In this document: positions 52,055 to 61,629 of the stretch, piece after piece
Layout of the letters: each line of letters opens with the position of its first letter
Numbering within the stretch: position 1 is the first letter of the stretch
Assembly: GCF_000513295.1 (NCBI RefSeq)
Contig: NC_023065.1
Span: 3,642,501 to 3,706,500 of the forward strand
Direction: 5' to 3'
DNA length: 64,000 nt
Origin: Magnetospirillum gryphiswaldense MSR-1 v2
GTDB lineage: Bacteria > Pseudomonadota > Alphaproteobacteria > Rhodospirillales > Magnetospirillaceae
Translations under genes and position numbers: made by a program
Notes under the pieces: model-generated
The model's database searches: none
The model's input: the letters and a program-made list of their open reading frames with translations, nothing else
What the model was told of the DNA's origin: nothing

Positions 52055-53308
52055 TCAGGCGGTGGGCTCGCCCACCAGCGCGGCGCCATCGCGGTGGGTC
52101 AGGCGTACCGTCACCACCCGGCCTTCGGCCGGCGCATCCGTCACCCGTACCGGCAAGTAATGGCCGCAAAAGCCCTGGCCGTCCTTTTCCACCAACACGC
52201 AGGCGCTCTGGCCCAGGCGCGAGTCCAGGAAGGAATCCATGGCCGCCTGGCCCTTGGCCCGCAGCCGCGCCGCCCGTTCCTTGACCACGTCGCCGGGAAC
52301 CTTGGGCATGCGCGCCGCCGGGGTGCCGGGACGCGAGCTGTAGGGGAAGACGTGCAGATGGGTCAGCCCCGCCTCGTCCACCAGATCGAGCGAGCGGCGG
52401 AACATCTCTTCGTCCTCGGTGGGGAAGCCGGCGATGATGTCGGCGCCCAGGGCGATGTCGGGGCGCAGATCGCGCAGCTTGGCCGCCAGGGTGATGACAT
52501 CATCACGCAGATGGCGGCGCTTCATGCGCTTCAGCACCATGTCGTCGCCGGCCTGGGCCGACAGATGGAAATGCGGCATCAGCCTGGGCTCCTCCGCCAC
52601 CAGCCGCAGCAGATCGTCGTCCACCTCCACCGGGTCCAGCGACGACAGCCGCAGGCGCGGCAGCTCCGGCACCTGCGCCAGCAGCCGCCTTGCCATCTGC
52701 CCCAGGCTGGGCGTGCCGGGCAGATCGCTGCCATAGGCGGTGATATCGACACCGGTGAACACCACCTCGGCGAAGCCTTGCGCCACCAGCCCGCGCACCT
52801 GATCGACGATGCGTCCCATGGGCACCGAGCGATTGTTGCCGCGGCCAAAGGGGATGATGCAGAAGGTGCAGCGGTGGTCGCAGCCGGTCTGCACCTCGAC
52901 GAAGGCCCGCGCCCGTCCCTCGAAGCCGGAGACCAGATGCAAGGCGGTTTCGCGCACCGTCATGATGTCGGTGACGACGATGCGGTCCTCGGGCGGATGG
53001 GCGAAGATGTCGGGGTGCAGCTTTTCGGCGTTGCCCAGCACCTGATCCACCTCGGCCATGGCGGCGAACTTGTCGGGGCTCACCTGGGCGGCGCAGCCGG
53101 TGACAACGATGCGGGCATGGGGATGGTCGCGCCGGAGCTTGCGGATGGTCTGGCGCGCTTGGCGCTCGGCCTCGGCGGTGACGGCGCAGGTGTTGACGAT
53201 CACCGTCTCGACACCGTCTTCCACCGCTTTGGCGTGCTCGCGCATCACCTCGGATTCATAGGCGTTGAGACGGCAGCCGAAGGTGATGACCTTGGGTGGG
53301 TTGGTCAT
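52055..53308 (-). CDS. mtaB: tRNA threonylcarbamoyladenosine methylthiotransferase MtaB
   Basis: A 417-residue radical-SAM methylthiotransferase acting on t6A37 of tRNA. The N-terminal UPF0004 domain holds the three cluster cysteines in TFGCRLNAYESE, VNTCAVTAEAE and VTGCAAQVSP; the radical-SAM motif is GCDHRCTFCIIP; the C-terminal TRAM domain runs from ~355. The MtaB rather than MiaB assignment rests on the CRLNAYE signature. ATG 53308 overlaps the dapF stop by 4 bases. Confidence 0.93.
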   Translation of the reverse strand: MTNPPKVITFGCRLNAYESEVMREHAKAVEDGVETVIVNTCAVTAEAERQARQTIRKLRRDHPHARIVVTGCAAQVSPDKFAAMAEVDQVLGNAEKLHPDIFAHPPEDRIVVTDIMTVRETALHLVSGFEGRARAFVEVQTGCDHRCTFCIIPFGRGNNRSVPMGRIVDQVRGLVAQGFAEVVFTGVDITAYGSDLPGTPSLGQMARRLLAQVPELPRLRLSSLDPVEVDDDLLRLVAEEPRLMPHFHLSAQAGDDMVLKRMKRRHLRDDVITLAAKLRDLRPDIALGADIIAGFPTEDEEMFRRSLDLVDEAGLTHLHVFPYSSRPGTPAARMPKVPGDVVKERAARLRAKGQAAMDSFLDSRLGQSACVLVEKDGQGFCGHYLPVRVTDAPAEGRVVTVRLTHRDGAALVGEPTA

Positions 53309-54147
53309 GACAGCAGGCTGGAATCCAGCATCCCCTCGGCCACCAACGCCACCGGCCCGGTCATCATCACATGGTCGTCGGGCAGCCATTCGATGGTCAG
53401 CACGCCGCCATCCAGCACCACGTCGGCCTTGCGCGCCGTCAGGCCGCGCCGGGCGGCGGCGACCAGGGTGGCGCAGGCGCCGGTGCCGCAGGCGCTGGTG
53501 ATGCCGGTGCCGCGCTCCCACACCCGCATGCGGATGCGATCCGGGGCGAGCACCTGGGCGACTTCGATATTGGCCCGTTCGGGGAATAGATCGTGATGTT
53601 CCAGCACCGGCCCGAGGGCGGCCAGATCGATGGCGGCGACGTCGCCGACGAAGAACACCGCGTGCGGATTGCCCATGCTGACACCGACCGGGTCGGTCAG
53701 GGAACCGATGCCGATACCCATATGCAAGGTGTCGACCGGCTTGGCCAGGGGGATTTCCCGCCAGTCCAGCCGCGCCGGCCCCATGTCGACGGCGACCAGC
53801 TTGTCGCCGCGCATTTCGGCATCCAGCAGGCCAGCCTTGGTTTCGATAACCGCATGATCACTGCCGGCCTGCTGCATCAGCAGCCAGGCGACGCAGCGGG
53901 TGGCGTTGCCGCAGGCCGAGGTGACCGAGCCGTCGGCGTTCCACAGGCTCATCCAGGCGTCGGACAGGCCGGAGCGCGCTGTCTCGATCACCACCACCTG
54001 ATCACAGCCCAAGCCGGTGCGGCGATCGGCGATGGCGCGGGCCATGGCCGGGGTGAGGGCAAAGCCGGATTGGCGCACGTCGAGGACAACGAAGTCGTTG
54101 CCCAAGCCATGCATCTTCAGGAAGGGGTGGTCAGTGGTATCAGTCAT
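53305..54147 (-). CDS. dapF: Diaminopimelate epimerase
   Basis: A 280-residue PLP-independent epimerase converting LL- to meso-diaminopimelate for lysine and peptidoglycan. The catalytic cysteine pair is visible in SVTSACGNATRCVAW and GITSACGTGACATLVAA; FLKMHGLGNDFVVLDVR is the N-terminal family motif and VSMGNPHAVFFV the substrate loop. ATG 54147 is preferred to the long upstream frame. dapF-mtaB-ftsY is a recurrent alphaproteobacterial order. Confidence 0.96.
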   Translation of the reverse strand: MTDTTDHPFLKMHGLGNDFVVLDVRQSGFALTPAMARAIADRRTGLGCDQVVVIETARSGLSDAWMSLWNADGSVTSACGNATRCVAWLLMQQAGSDHAVIETKAGLLDAEMRGDKLVAVDMGPARLDWREIPLAKPVDTLHMGIGIGSLTDPVGVSMGNPHAVFFVGDVAAIDLAALGPVLEHHDLFPERANIEVAQVLAPDRIRMRVWERGTGITSACGTGACATLVAAARRGLTARKADVVLDGGVLTIEWLPDDHVMMTGPVALVAEGMLDSSLLS

Positions 54148-54193
54148 AACCCGGTTATATGGGGCTGGGCGCGGCCAAGTCCAGCCCCACCGA

Positions 54194-56689
54194 TCACGAC
54201 CGCACTTCGGCCAGGAACTTGCGCACCTCGCTGCGCAGCAACTCGGTATGACCGCCCAAAGTCTCGGCGGCGCCGGAAACCACCCGCGCCGCCTGCTCCG
54301 CCCGCTGGGTGGCGTGCAGAACCTCGCCGATATTGGCGCTGACCTGATCGGTGGACATGGATGTTTCCTGAACGTTGCGGCTGATTTCAGCGGTGGCCGC
54401 CTCTTGTTCCTCGACTGCCGCCGCCACTGCCGCCGAAATCTCGTTGATGCCGGCGATGCGGTCGGTGATGGCGCGGATGGCATCGACGGACGAGCGGGTG
54501 GCCGACTGGATGGCGCTGACCTGATCGATGATTTCCTCGGTCGCCTTGGCCGTCTGGTTGGCCAGCGACTTCACTTCGTTGGCGACCACGGCGAAGCCTT
54601 TGCCGGCATCGCCCGCCCTGGCCGCCTCGATGGTGGCGTTCAGCGCCAACAGATTGGTCTGGCTGGCGATGGTCTGAATCAGTTGCACCACCTCGCCGAT
54701 GCGTTCGGCCGAGACGCGCAGGCCGTCCACCTGGCTGTTGGTGGTCTTGGCCTGATCCACCGCGTCGCGGGTGGCCGTGGCCTGGGTCTGGACCTGACGG
54801 GCGATCTCGCGGATGGACGCGGCCAGTTCCTCGGTGGCGGCGGCAGTGGATTGCACCCGCTGCGAGGTATCGTTGGCGGCGTGCGACACATCGTCGCTGC
54901 GGGCGGTGGTTTCCGACGCCACTTCGGTCATGGTGCCGGCGGAGAGCATCAGCGACTGGGCGCTTTCGCCCACCTCTTCCACGAACCGGGCCATGCGCTC
55001 GTCGAATTCGCTCACCGCGCGCTCCTTGCGCAACATGGCTTCGATACGGGCCTGGTTGTCCACATTGGTGGTGGCGCTCATCAATTCGGCGGCGATCAAT
55101 TTTTCTTTGAAGAACTGGATGGCGCGGGCCAGTTCGCCCAATTCGTCACGCAATTGCTGACCGGGCACTTCCACCGTACGGTCACCCTCGGCCAGCCGGG
55201 CGGTGGCCTTGCGCGCCGCCAGCAACGGCGGCACCAGACCGGCGACGATCAGCATGCTGGTCAGGCCGCAGACGCTGACCAGGGCCAGCAGCAGGATGCC
55301 TTGGGTCCAGGCCGATGAGGTCAGCCGGGCCAGTACGGCCCCGGCATGGTCCATCAGCACGGTGGCGGCGGCATCCTCGACACTCTTCATCTGGTCGATG
55401 CGCCGCGTCGTCAACTTGAACCAATCGGGCGCCTTGATGTCGTTCAGGCTGCCGGTGAACGGGCTTTCGATGGCGATGGTGCGCCATTCGGCCACCCTTT
55501 TTTCCGACTCGTCGGCCTGGGCCTTGTCGAGGGCGGCGATGGCCGGGCCGCCGGCGGTGTTGCGAAAGACGTGCAGGAAGGCCTTCTGCTCGGCCCCCAA
55601 TTCCCCCAGGCGACGGTGCAGTTGCGGCGTGAACTTGCCGGCGGCGAAACCGGCGGACCCGGTGGCGCGCTCCAGCCCGGCGCGTTCCTTGGCGTTCAAT
55701 ATGGCGGCATAGGCGGTGATGTGGGCCGACAGCTCGGCATCGTTGGCCAGCAGGCCGATGGCCTCGACCACCGCCAATTGATCAGTGATGGAACCGGTGT
55801 AATAGCCCAGCACCTGCGGCACCGGCAGGGTCTGGCCGTCGGTACCCTGGCGGATTTCCGCCAGCTTCTCCATGTCGGCCACCGCCTTTTTCAGCCGCTC
55901 GGCCTGGGGGCCGCCGAGGCTGGCCATCATCGGCACGGATTCCTGACGGAACACGGCCAGACGACTATCGGTGAGCTGACGCTGCGCCGCCAGTTCGGGG
56001 CCGAACTGGGTGCCCTTGCTGCCCAGGAACAGGGCCGAGGAACCGCGTTCCTTCTGCAATTCATGGATCAAGGCACTGCTGACCGTGCTGAACTGGGTCA
56101 GCGTGATGATTTCCTTTTGCTGTCCAACCTTTTCCACCGCTTCCGACAGATTGACCAGGACCAGGGCCGCGATCACCACCAGGGGCGCCCAGGCGACCAG
56201 CAGGATACGGGTCTTGAGCGGCAGGAAATCGGTGCGCGAGGCCAGCCGCGCCCACAGAGACGGACGATCGCCGACGCCCAGATCGGCGACGCCCTTTTCG
56301 CGGAAGAAGTCGCGTAGTTTCAGGTCGTTGCCGACCACGTGATTGATGAACCAAGCTTTGAGGAAGTCGAGCACGGCCAGGGCGGCCTTGGCATCGTCCT
56401 CGGCGGCCAGGGCCTCCAACTCGCGCAGACGGGATAAAGTGTGATTATGCTGCTGGGCATGGTCGTCGGCCTCGGGGTAACCGCTGCTGTGCAGCAAGGC
56501 TTCCTCGCGGGCGAAGTGCTCCCCCACATGCTGGCGCAACCGGGCCAGAACCGGGCCGACCGCCTGGGGGCCGCGCTTTTCGTCGATGGCTTGGCTGAAC
56601 TCGTTGATCAGGTCGACCAGGGCGCTGTGATCCTGATCCAAAGCGGAGACGCCGACGCTGAGTTCGTCACTCCAGGTCAACAAGGCCAT
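54194..56689 (-). CDS. Haemerythrin-NIT-HAMP chemoreceptor (MCP)
   Basis: An 831-residue chemoreceptor. Residues 1-130 form a bacteriohaemerythrin domain with the full di-iron set H21, H58, E62, H77, H81, H117 and D122 ([22 protein letters not shown]). A membrane helix (~160-180), a periplasmic NIT-type domain ([21 protein letters not shown]) of about 270 residues, and a second helix (~465-490) follow; then HAMP, and a signalling domain with [20 protein letters not shown] near 700. The haemerythrin is cytoplasmic and so could report O2, while NIT in related proteins responds to nitrate/nitrite. GGAGGAAAAG precedes the ATG. A tip without a CheR tether is typical. Confidence 0.94.
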   Translation of the reverse strand: MALLTWSDELSVGVSALDQDHSALVDLINEFSQAIDEKRGPQAVGPVLARLRQHVGEHFAREEALLHSSGYPEADDHAQQHNHTLSRLRELEALAAEDDAKAALAVLDFLKAWFINHVVGNDLKLRDFFREKGVADLGVGDRPSLWARLASRTDFLPLKTRILLVAWAPLVVIAALVLVNLSEAVEKVGQQKEIITLTQFSTVSSALIHELQKERGSSALFLGSKGTQFGPELAAQRQLTDSRLAVFRQESVPMMASLGGPQAERLKKAVADMEKLAEIRQGTDGQTLPVPQVLGYYTGSITDQLAVVEAIGLLANDAELSAHITAYAAILNAKERAGLERATGSAGFAAGKFTPQLHRRLGELGAEQKAFLHVFRNTAGGPAIAALDKAQADESEKRVAEWRTIAIESPFTGSLNDIKAPDWFKLTTRRIDQMKSVEDAAATVLMDHAGAVLARLTSSAWTQGILLLALVSVCGLTSMLIVAGLVPPLLAARKATARLAEGDRTVEVPGQQLRDELGELARAIQFFKEKLIAAELMSATTNVDNQARIEAMLRKERAVSEFDERMARFVEEVGESAQSLMLSAGTMTEVASETTARSDDVSHAANDTSQRVQSTAAATEELAASIREIARQVQTQATATRDAVDQAKTTNSQVDGLRVSAERIGEVVQLIQTIASQTNLLALNATIEAARAGDAGKGFAVVANEVKSLANQTAKATEEIIDQVSAIQSATRSSVDAIRAITDRIAGINEISAAVAAAVEEQEAATAEISRNVQETSMSTDQVSANIGEVLHATQRAEQAARVVSGAAETLGGHTELLRSEVRKFLAEVRS

Positions 56690-56800
56690 CTTTTCCTCCA
56701 GGCAGATGCAACCGGCGCAAGTCAGGCCGGGGGCATGGTCATTACCTGAAGTTAGCAGAAAAAAACAGGTCTGCAGGATGCACTTTAGGACTAATACGAA

Positions 56801-57442
56801 CTAGAACAGAGCGTACTGTCCGCGCCCTTTGGCGGAAACGGCAGCTTTCTTGCCCTTGTTCCGTTCAGCCGGCAGATTGGCGACCACTACAGCCTTCGCT
56901 GTCGGAGCAAGGGCCTGGGCCTCGGCCAGATCCAGCTTGAGCGCGTGGTTGGCATGGCTCAGGCGGCGATTTTCCGCCTCCAGCCGCATGCGCCGGCTTT
57001 CCGCCTCGGACAGACGCAAGCCCAAGGCCCCGGCCTCGGCCAAGGCGTGGCGGAACTGCTCCTGCACGGTGACCTCGTGCGCCTGCACCCGCAGCATCTC
57101 GGCCCGCAGGGTATCGAGTTCGGCCCGCAGGCGGATCAGTTCGGCGGCATCGCGGGCGGCGTCTTGGAACGATGGCGGCACGGTGGTGCCGGCCTGTGCC
57201 GGGCGGCCTTGCCGCAGACGTTCGTTTTCGCTGCGCAAATGACGCACCTCGTTGCGCAGGTCGAACACTGCGTCTTCCAGCGCCTCGGAGGCGCCGCCGC
57301 CGGCCAGACGCTCGGCCAAACCGACGAAATCGGTGCCGTGGCTGTCCAGCAGACGCCGCGCGGTGCGCAGGGCATGCAGCGCCTCGGTTTCATTGTCCGA
57401 AGCGGCCATGGCCAGCACCTTGGCCAGCTTTTGCGCGTCCAT
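56801..57442 (-). CDS. Coiled-coil protein of unknown function
   Basis: A 213-residue soluble protein. Residues 3-35 (KLAKVLAMAASDNETEALHA, then LRTARRLL) resemble a DUF2786-like short helical unit, and ~55-175 form a long coiled coil (ALEDAVFDLRNEVRHLRSEN, then LRAELDTLRAEMLRVQAHEV). The basic tail is KKAAVSAKGRGQYALF. No enzymatic motif is seen. Similar small proteins are found in Rhodospirillales without a known role. It ends 110 bases upstream of the haemerythrin chemoreceptor start. Confidence 0.7.
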   Translation of the reverse strand: MDAQKLAKVLAMAASDNETEALHALRTARRLLDSHGTDFVGLAERLAGGGASEALEDAVFDLRNEVRHLRSENERLRQGRPAQAGTTVPPSFQDAARDAAELIRLRAELDTLRAEMLRVQAHEVTVQEQFRHALAEAGALGLRLSEAESRRMRLEAENRRLSHANHALKLDLAEAQALAPTAKAVVVANLPAERNKGKKAAVSAKGRGQYALF

Positions 57443-57516
57443 GGGCGATATCTCGTGGGTTCAGGGTCGACTTAACCGCCAAATACTGATTCGGCCCCGT
57501 GGTTAAATCAATGGCT

Positions 57517-57897
57517 TTATGCGCCGTAGGTACATATCTCGATCAGATTATGGTCGGGATCGCGGATATAAACCGACAAAATCGGTCCCACCGCCCCTGT
57601 CCGCGCCACCGGGGCTTCGACAATGACCACGCCCTTGGCCCGCAGGCGGGCCTGCACCGCGTCCAGGTCGATGGCGGCGACGAAACACAAATCGGCGGAG
57701 CCCGGGGTGGGGTGTTGCGCCTTGGGTTCGAATTCCAGGCCCTTTTGATGCAGGTTGATTTTTTGCGCGCCAAAGGCCAAGGCGTGGCGCCCACCGGCGA
57801 AAGTCACCGGCTGCATGCCCAGGACATCGCCGTAAAACGCCAAGGTGGCCTGGATGTCGGCAACCGTCAGCACCAGATGATCCAATGACGCGATCAT
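57517..57897 (-). CDS. VOC (glyoxalase-fold) family protein
   Basis: A 126-residue protein with two beta-alpha-beta-beta-beta modules: LDHLVLTVADIQATLAFYGDVLGM at the start and GPILSVYIRDPDHNLIEICTYGA at the end. His8 and the terminal Glu (EICTY) fit the metal-ligand positions of glyoxalase/bleomycin-resistance proteins, and KINLHQKGLEF is also typical of this subgroup. The substrate is unknown. ATG 57897 gives the standard length; the longer open frame is not supported. Confidence 0.85.
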   Translation of the reverse strand: MIASLDHLVLTVADIQATLAFYGDVLGMQPVTFAGGRHALAFGAQKINLHQKGLEFEPKAQHPTPGSADLCFVAAIDLDAVQARLRAKGVVIVEAPVARTGAVGPILSVYIRDPDHNLIEICTYGA

Positions 57898-57993
57898 GCC
57901 TGATTTCCTTCCTGAGCAAGATTCCATTGCCATGCCCGGCACTTCTAGTCTATGTCCGCGAGAAATCCGTCGCCCCAACCTCCGGTGCTTCCC

Positions 57994-58536
57994 ATGATGA
58001 AGGTTATCCGCGCCAAGTTCCATGGCATCCGCGTCACCAGCGCCGATCTGAACTATCACGGTTCGATCACGCTCGACCCCGAGCAATGCGCCCTGGCCGG
58101 CATCTATCCCATGGAATTCGTGGAAATCTGGAACAAGAGTTCCGGCGCCCGCATTTCCACCTATGTCATCTTCGGCCAGCCCGGATCGCGCTGCTGCATC
58201 CTGAACGGCGCCGCCGCCCGCACCTGCCAGACCGGTGACGAGGTGATCATCGCCGCTGCCGATTACATCAAGGGGCCGGAAGAGCTTTATACCCTGAAGC
58301 CGCGCATCCTCACCTTCCTGCCCGACAACCACGTCGATCAGGTGCTTTATTACGACGTCTTCCAAAGCGAACAGCGCCCCTATGATTTCCGCATCATGGA
58401 CGCCGATAAGCATACGGTGGACAGCTGCCACACCTGGCCCAATGTGGATGTCAACGCCATCCGCACCGACCTCAAGGCCAAGGGCTGGGCCGAGGCCGAT
58501 ATCGACTCCTTCGTCGCCTCGCATTTCTCGCTGTAA
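57994..58536 (+). CDS. panD: Aspartate 1-decarboxylase with C-terminal extension
   Basis: A 180-residue protein whose first ~115 residues match PanD, the self-processing pyruvoyl enzyme making beta-alanine for pantothenate. The cleavage site is Gly23-Ser24 in [14 protein letters not shown]8, and the arginine and tyrosine of [11 protein letters not shown] and the Asn of [20 protein letters not shown] are in place. About 60 further residues ([20 protein letters not shown] onward) have no counterpart in the ~126-residue family standard. It starts MM; the second ATG is equally possible. queC follows by 4 bases, and a glyoxalase-fold gene is divergent. Confidence 0.82.
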   Translation: MMKVIRAKFHGIRVTSADLNYHGSITLDPEQCALAGIYPMEFVEIWNKSSGARISTYVIFGQPGSRCCILNGAAARTCQTGDEVIIAAADYIKGPEELYTLKPRILTFLPDNHVDQVLYYDVFQSEQRPYDFRIMDADKHTVDSCHTWPNVDVNAIRTDLKAKGWAEADIDSFVASHFSL

Positions 58537-58540
58537 GCCC

Positions 58541-59233
58541 ATGACAAAGAAGGCGGTCATCCTGCTGTCGGGCGGATTGGATTCCGCCACCGTGCTGGCC
58601 CTGGCGACGGAACGGGGCTTCGACTGCGCCGCCTTGTCGTTCCGCTATGGTCAGCGCCATCAGGTGGAGTTGGCCTGCGCCGCCAAGGTGGCGGCTGCGG
58701 CCGGAATCACCGACCACCGTATCGCTGATATCGACCTGCGCCTTTTCGGCGGTTCGGCCCTGACCGCCGACATCGCCGTGCCCAAGGACCGGGCCGAGGC
58801 CGAGATGGACGCGGAAATCCCGGTCACCTATGTGCCGGCGCGTAATACCATCATGCTGTCCTTCGCCTTGGCCTTCGCCGAGGTGCTGGGCGCCGCCGAC
58901 ATCTTCGTCGGCGTCAACGCCGTGGATTATTCCGGCTATCCCGATTGCCGGCCCGAATACATCAAGGCCTTCGAGACCATGGCCAATCTGGCCACCAAGG
59001 CCGGGGTGGAAGGGCGTCGCCTGACCATCCACGCCCCGCTGATCTCGCTGACCAAGGCCCAGATCATCGCCGAAGGCAAGCGTCTGGGGGTGGATTACGG
59101 CCTGACCTCCAGCTGTTACGACCCCGATGTCCATGGCCACGCCTGCGGTCGCTGCGACGCCTGCCGGCTGCGGCTGAAGGGGTTCGCCGATGCCGGCCTG
59201 TCCGATCCGGCCCCATACGCTGGCGGGGTTTGA
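58541..59233 (+). CDS. queC: 7-cyano-7-deazaguanine synthase
   Basis: A 230-residue enzyme that converts 7-carboxy-7-deazaguanine to preQ0 with ATP and ammonia, for queuosine. The P-loop is [17 protein letters not shown]; the zinc-binding cysteines are in [36 protein letters not shown] and [19 protein letters not shown] are typical. Length is normal. It follows panD in the same direction, but no other queuosine genes are in the window. Confidence 0.96.
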   Translation: MTKKAVILLSGGLDSATVLALATERGFDCAALSFRYGQRHQVELACAAKVAAAAGITDHRIADIDLRLFGGSALTADIAVPKDRAEAEMDAEIPVTYVPARNTIMLSFALAFAEVLGAADIFVGVNAVDYSGYPDCRPEYIKAFETMANLATKAGVEGRRLTIHAPLISLTKAQIIAEGKRLGVDYGLTSSCYDPDVHGHACGRCDACRLRLKGFADAGLSDPAPYAGGV

Positions 59234-59285
59234 CTTGGCGTGAGCCGGCGACCATCATGACTCCCTGACCACTTGGGGAGTTGTC

Positions 59286-60305
59286 ATGCTGCGCGTCCTG
59301 ATCTTTTTGTCGGCCCTGTTCGCCTGGGCGCCCGCCTGGGCGCAAAAGGTGTTGCCGCCATCGGCCATCGTCACCGAAAACCTGCAATTCGACGCCCGCG
59401 ACGATAATTTGCGCCTGCATCTGCGCAACAAGCACCCCGAGGAATATTACAGCCCCAAGCCGGAGACCACGGTCTTGTTCCTGCATGGGGCGACCTTTCC
59501 CGGCATCGCCACCTTCGACCACGCCATCGACGGCCAAAGCTGGATGGATTATCTGGCCCGGCGTGGCTATGACGTCTATGCCTTGGATATCCGCGGCTAC
59601 GGTGCCTCGAGCAAGCCGGCGGAAATGGCCCAGCCACCCGAGGGCAAGGCGCCACTGGTGGACAACACCGCCGCCTTGCGCGACGTGTCGAAGACGGTGG
59701 AATACATCCTGTCGCGGCGCAACCTGGAAAAGCTGACCATCATCGGCTGGTCGTGGGGAGCGACCCTGGCCGGCAGCTATGCCGCCAATACCTCCAGCAA
59801 GATCCACAAGCTGGTGCTGTATTCGCCGCCTTGGATCTCGGACGAACCCACCGCCGCCGATGCCCTGAAGGAATTGGGCGCCTGGCGCTCGGTGCCTTTG
59901 TTCCTGATCGGCGAGCGCTGGGGGCATAACCTGCCCGACAAGGAACGCAAGGAACTGATCACCCCCGAAGCGAAGCGGACCTGGATGAACGCCTTGGCCG
60001 AAACCGCCGGCGGCGAGCAATTGCTGAAAGTGCCCAACGGCGCCGTCGCCGACGCACTGAAGACCTGGGGCGCCAAAACCCCGGCTTGGCAGCCGGAGCG
60101 CATTTCCGCCCCCACCATGGTTGTGCAGGGCGAATGGGATGCCGACACACCGCCAGCCATGGGCCTGTCGGTGTTCGCCCACCTGACCGGCACCTCGGCC
60201 CGGCGCTATGTGCTGATCGGCGAAGGCACCCACATGCTGCTGCTGGAAAAGAATCGCCGCCAGTTGTTCCAGGCCGTCCACGGCTTTCTCGAGGAACAGC
60301 GTTGA
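59286..60305 (+). CDS. Exported alpha/beta hydrolase
   Basis: A 339-residue hydrolase with a signal peptide (LRVLIFLSALFAWAPAWA). The nucleophile serine is in IIGWSWGATLAG, the acid Asp in VVQGEWDADTPPAM and the His in IGEGTHMLLLEKNRRQLF. The oxyanion region is TTVLFLHGATFPG. The substrate is unknown; the fold includes esterases, lipases and epoxide hydrolases. It is the only gene between queC and the small unknown gene, reading the same way. Confidence 0.85.
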   Translation: MLRVLIFLSALFAWAPAWAQKVLPPSAIVTENLQFDARDDNLRLHLRNKHPEEYYSPKPETTVLFLHGATFPGIATFDHAIDGQSWMDYLARRGYDVYALDIRGYGASSKPAEMAQPPEGKAPLVDNTAALRDVSKTVEYILSRRNLEKLTIIGWSWGATLAGSYAANTSSKIHKLVLYSPPWISDEPTAADALKELGAWRSVPLFLIGERWGHNLPDKERKELITPEAKRTWMNALAETAGGEQLLKVPNGAVADALKTWGAKTPAWQPERISAPTMVVQGEWDADTPPAMGLSVFAHLTGTSARRYVLIGEGTHMLLLEKNRRQLFQAVHGFLEEQR

Positions 60306-60373
60306 GCCGTCGCGCTTCCCTTGTCGGGAGGCGGGGGGACGGTTAAGGTGACGACGGGACAGGTGAAAGGGAT

Positions 60374-60979
60374 ATGATGCCGCGTATTTTTCCGGCGGCA
60401 GCCTTTGTCGCTGCCCTGTTGACCTCTCCCCTGGCCGTTGGCGCCGCTGAACTGCCCGACCAACCGCCCGCCGACTGGATGGCACAGGCCGATCTGTTCG
60501 GACGGGTCGCCACCCTGGGGTCGGGCGAAGACGCCCAGGTCATCGCCTGGACCAGCCGCCACCAACTGGCCCTGTCCTCGGGCTATCTGTTCGACCTGTC
60601 ACGCCGGTTGCTGATCGCCGACCGGGGGACAGAGGCCCTGGAATGGTACGCGGTGGCGCTGATGCGCGGCCAGTACGATGCCGGGCGCTGCCGCGATTCG
60701 TCGGCACGCCGCGCCGTCTCGGGCTTGGCCCGGCAGGCGGCCATCGTCGCCCGCTACGGCCACCAGCACCAACAGGAATTCGGCGAAGCCGGACAGCGCG
60801 CCCTGGCCCGGCCCGATTTGTTCGGCCACACCATCAGCCCCGACTGGGTTTGCGCCCAAGGCCTGACCGGTATGGGCGGGCAAAGTGCCGGCACCATTGC
60901 CCCCAATCTATGGCCACCCCTGGCCGAAGCCGTGCGCGCCGATTTCACCAAGCAATTTGGTGACATGCTCAAGCGCTAA
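60374..60979 (+). CDS. Exported protein of unknown function
   Basis: A 201-residue protein with a signal peptide (PRIFPAAAFVAALLTSPLAVGA) and a helical mature part. It contains two cysteines (GRCRDSSARR, DWVCAQG), possibly a disulfide, and repeated ALEWYAVALMRGQYDAGRC-type helices reminiscent of single SEL1/TPR units. I do not recognise a family. It lies 68 bases after the hydrolase, probably the same operon. Confidence 0.68.
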   Translation: MMPRIFPAAAFVAALLTSPLAVGAAELPDQPPADWMAQADLFGRVATLGSGEDAQVIAWTSRHQLALSSGYLFDLSRRLLIADRGTEALEWYAVALMRGQYDAGRCRDSSARRAVSGLARQAAIVARYGHQHQQEFGEAGQRALARPDLFGHTISPDWVCAQGLTGMGGQSAGTIAPNLWPPLAEAVRADFTKQFGDMLKR

Positions 60980-61099
60980 AAATCCCTGACAATTTTACGT
61001 GTTTGCGCATGAGTTCGGGCCAGCCCCGCTCATCGTTCTTGGCATACCCCCCTGTGCGCCTATCGGGTCTATGATCTGAACAACGCACAGGAGGACGCC

Positions 61100-61306
61100 A
61101 TGTTCATGGTCAAGCTGGAAGCCAACCGTGATAGCCGCTATCAGCCGTTGACGGTGGACGGGCCGCAATATCTGTACGAATTCGCATCCTTCATCGCCCG
61201 CACCATCCCCGATGCCGAGGTCCATGCCCGTCTGGGCAGCCAGATCGGCGACGAAGTGGTGTTCCGCGGCGAGGACTTGACCGATGACGGCATCGATCTG
61301 TTCTGA
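61100..61306 (+). CDS. Small protein, paralogue of the following gene
   Basis: A 68-residue protein with AGGAGG at good spacing to its ATG. It contains FASFIARTIPDAEVHARLGS and ends DGIDLF. The same block order occurs in the next small gene. No family is recognised; the acidic C-terminus (EDLTDDGIDLF) is notable. Confidence 0.6.
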   Translation: MFMVKLEANRDSRYQPLTVDGPQYLYEFASFIARTIPDAEVHARLGSQIGDEVVFRGEDLTDDGIDLF

Positions 61307-61326
61307 CAGTAAAATGGGCGGGTATC

Positions 61327-61527
61327 ATGGGAACGATCCGATTGAATGACGAACAGATGTATCCCCCCCTGCAACATTTGTCGTTGCAGGAACGCTTCGA
61401 TCTGGCGTGCTGCATCGCCCGCGCCCTACCCGATGTCAAGGTGTGCACGGTGGTCGGCGATACGCCGGAGGAATCGGTGACGCTGGATGGAAAGCTTTTG
61501 CGCCGCAAGGGTGCGCAGGTGTTTTGA
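61327..61527 (+). CDS. Small protein, paralogue of the preceding gene
   Basis: A 66-residue protein starting 20 bases after the previous gene. Its LACCIARALPDVKVCTVVG and VTLDGKLLRRKGAQVF correspond to segments of the neighbour (FASFIARTIPDAEVHARLG and VVFRGEDLTDDGIDLF), about 30 percent alike by eye. Two cysteines follow LAC-C. The function is unknown. Confidence 0.58.
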   Translation: MGTIRLNDEQMYPPLQHLSLQERFDLACCIARALPDVKVCTVVGDTPEESVTLDGKLLRRKGAQVF

Positions 61528-61629
61528 CCACAAATGTTCTTGCCTTGTTTCCTTTTTTACCGTAAAGCTTGTGTGACGCCTCAATTTTTGAGGCCATTCG
61601 ACGAATAACGCAACTTTACGGCGCGTAAA

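Noticed and set aside
57517-58590. A 357-codon version of the glyoxalase-fold gene
   Set aside because: The extra N-terminal part overlaps panD on the other strand and lacks any motif; the conserved fold starts at 57897.
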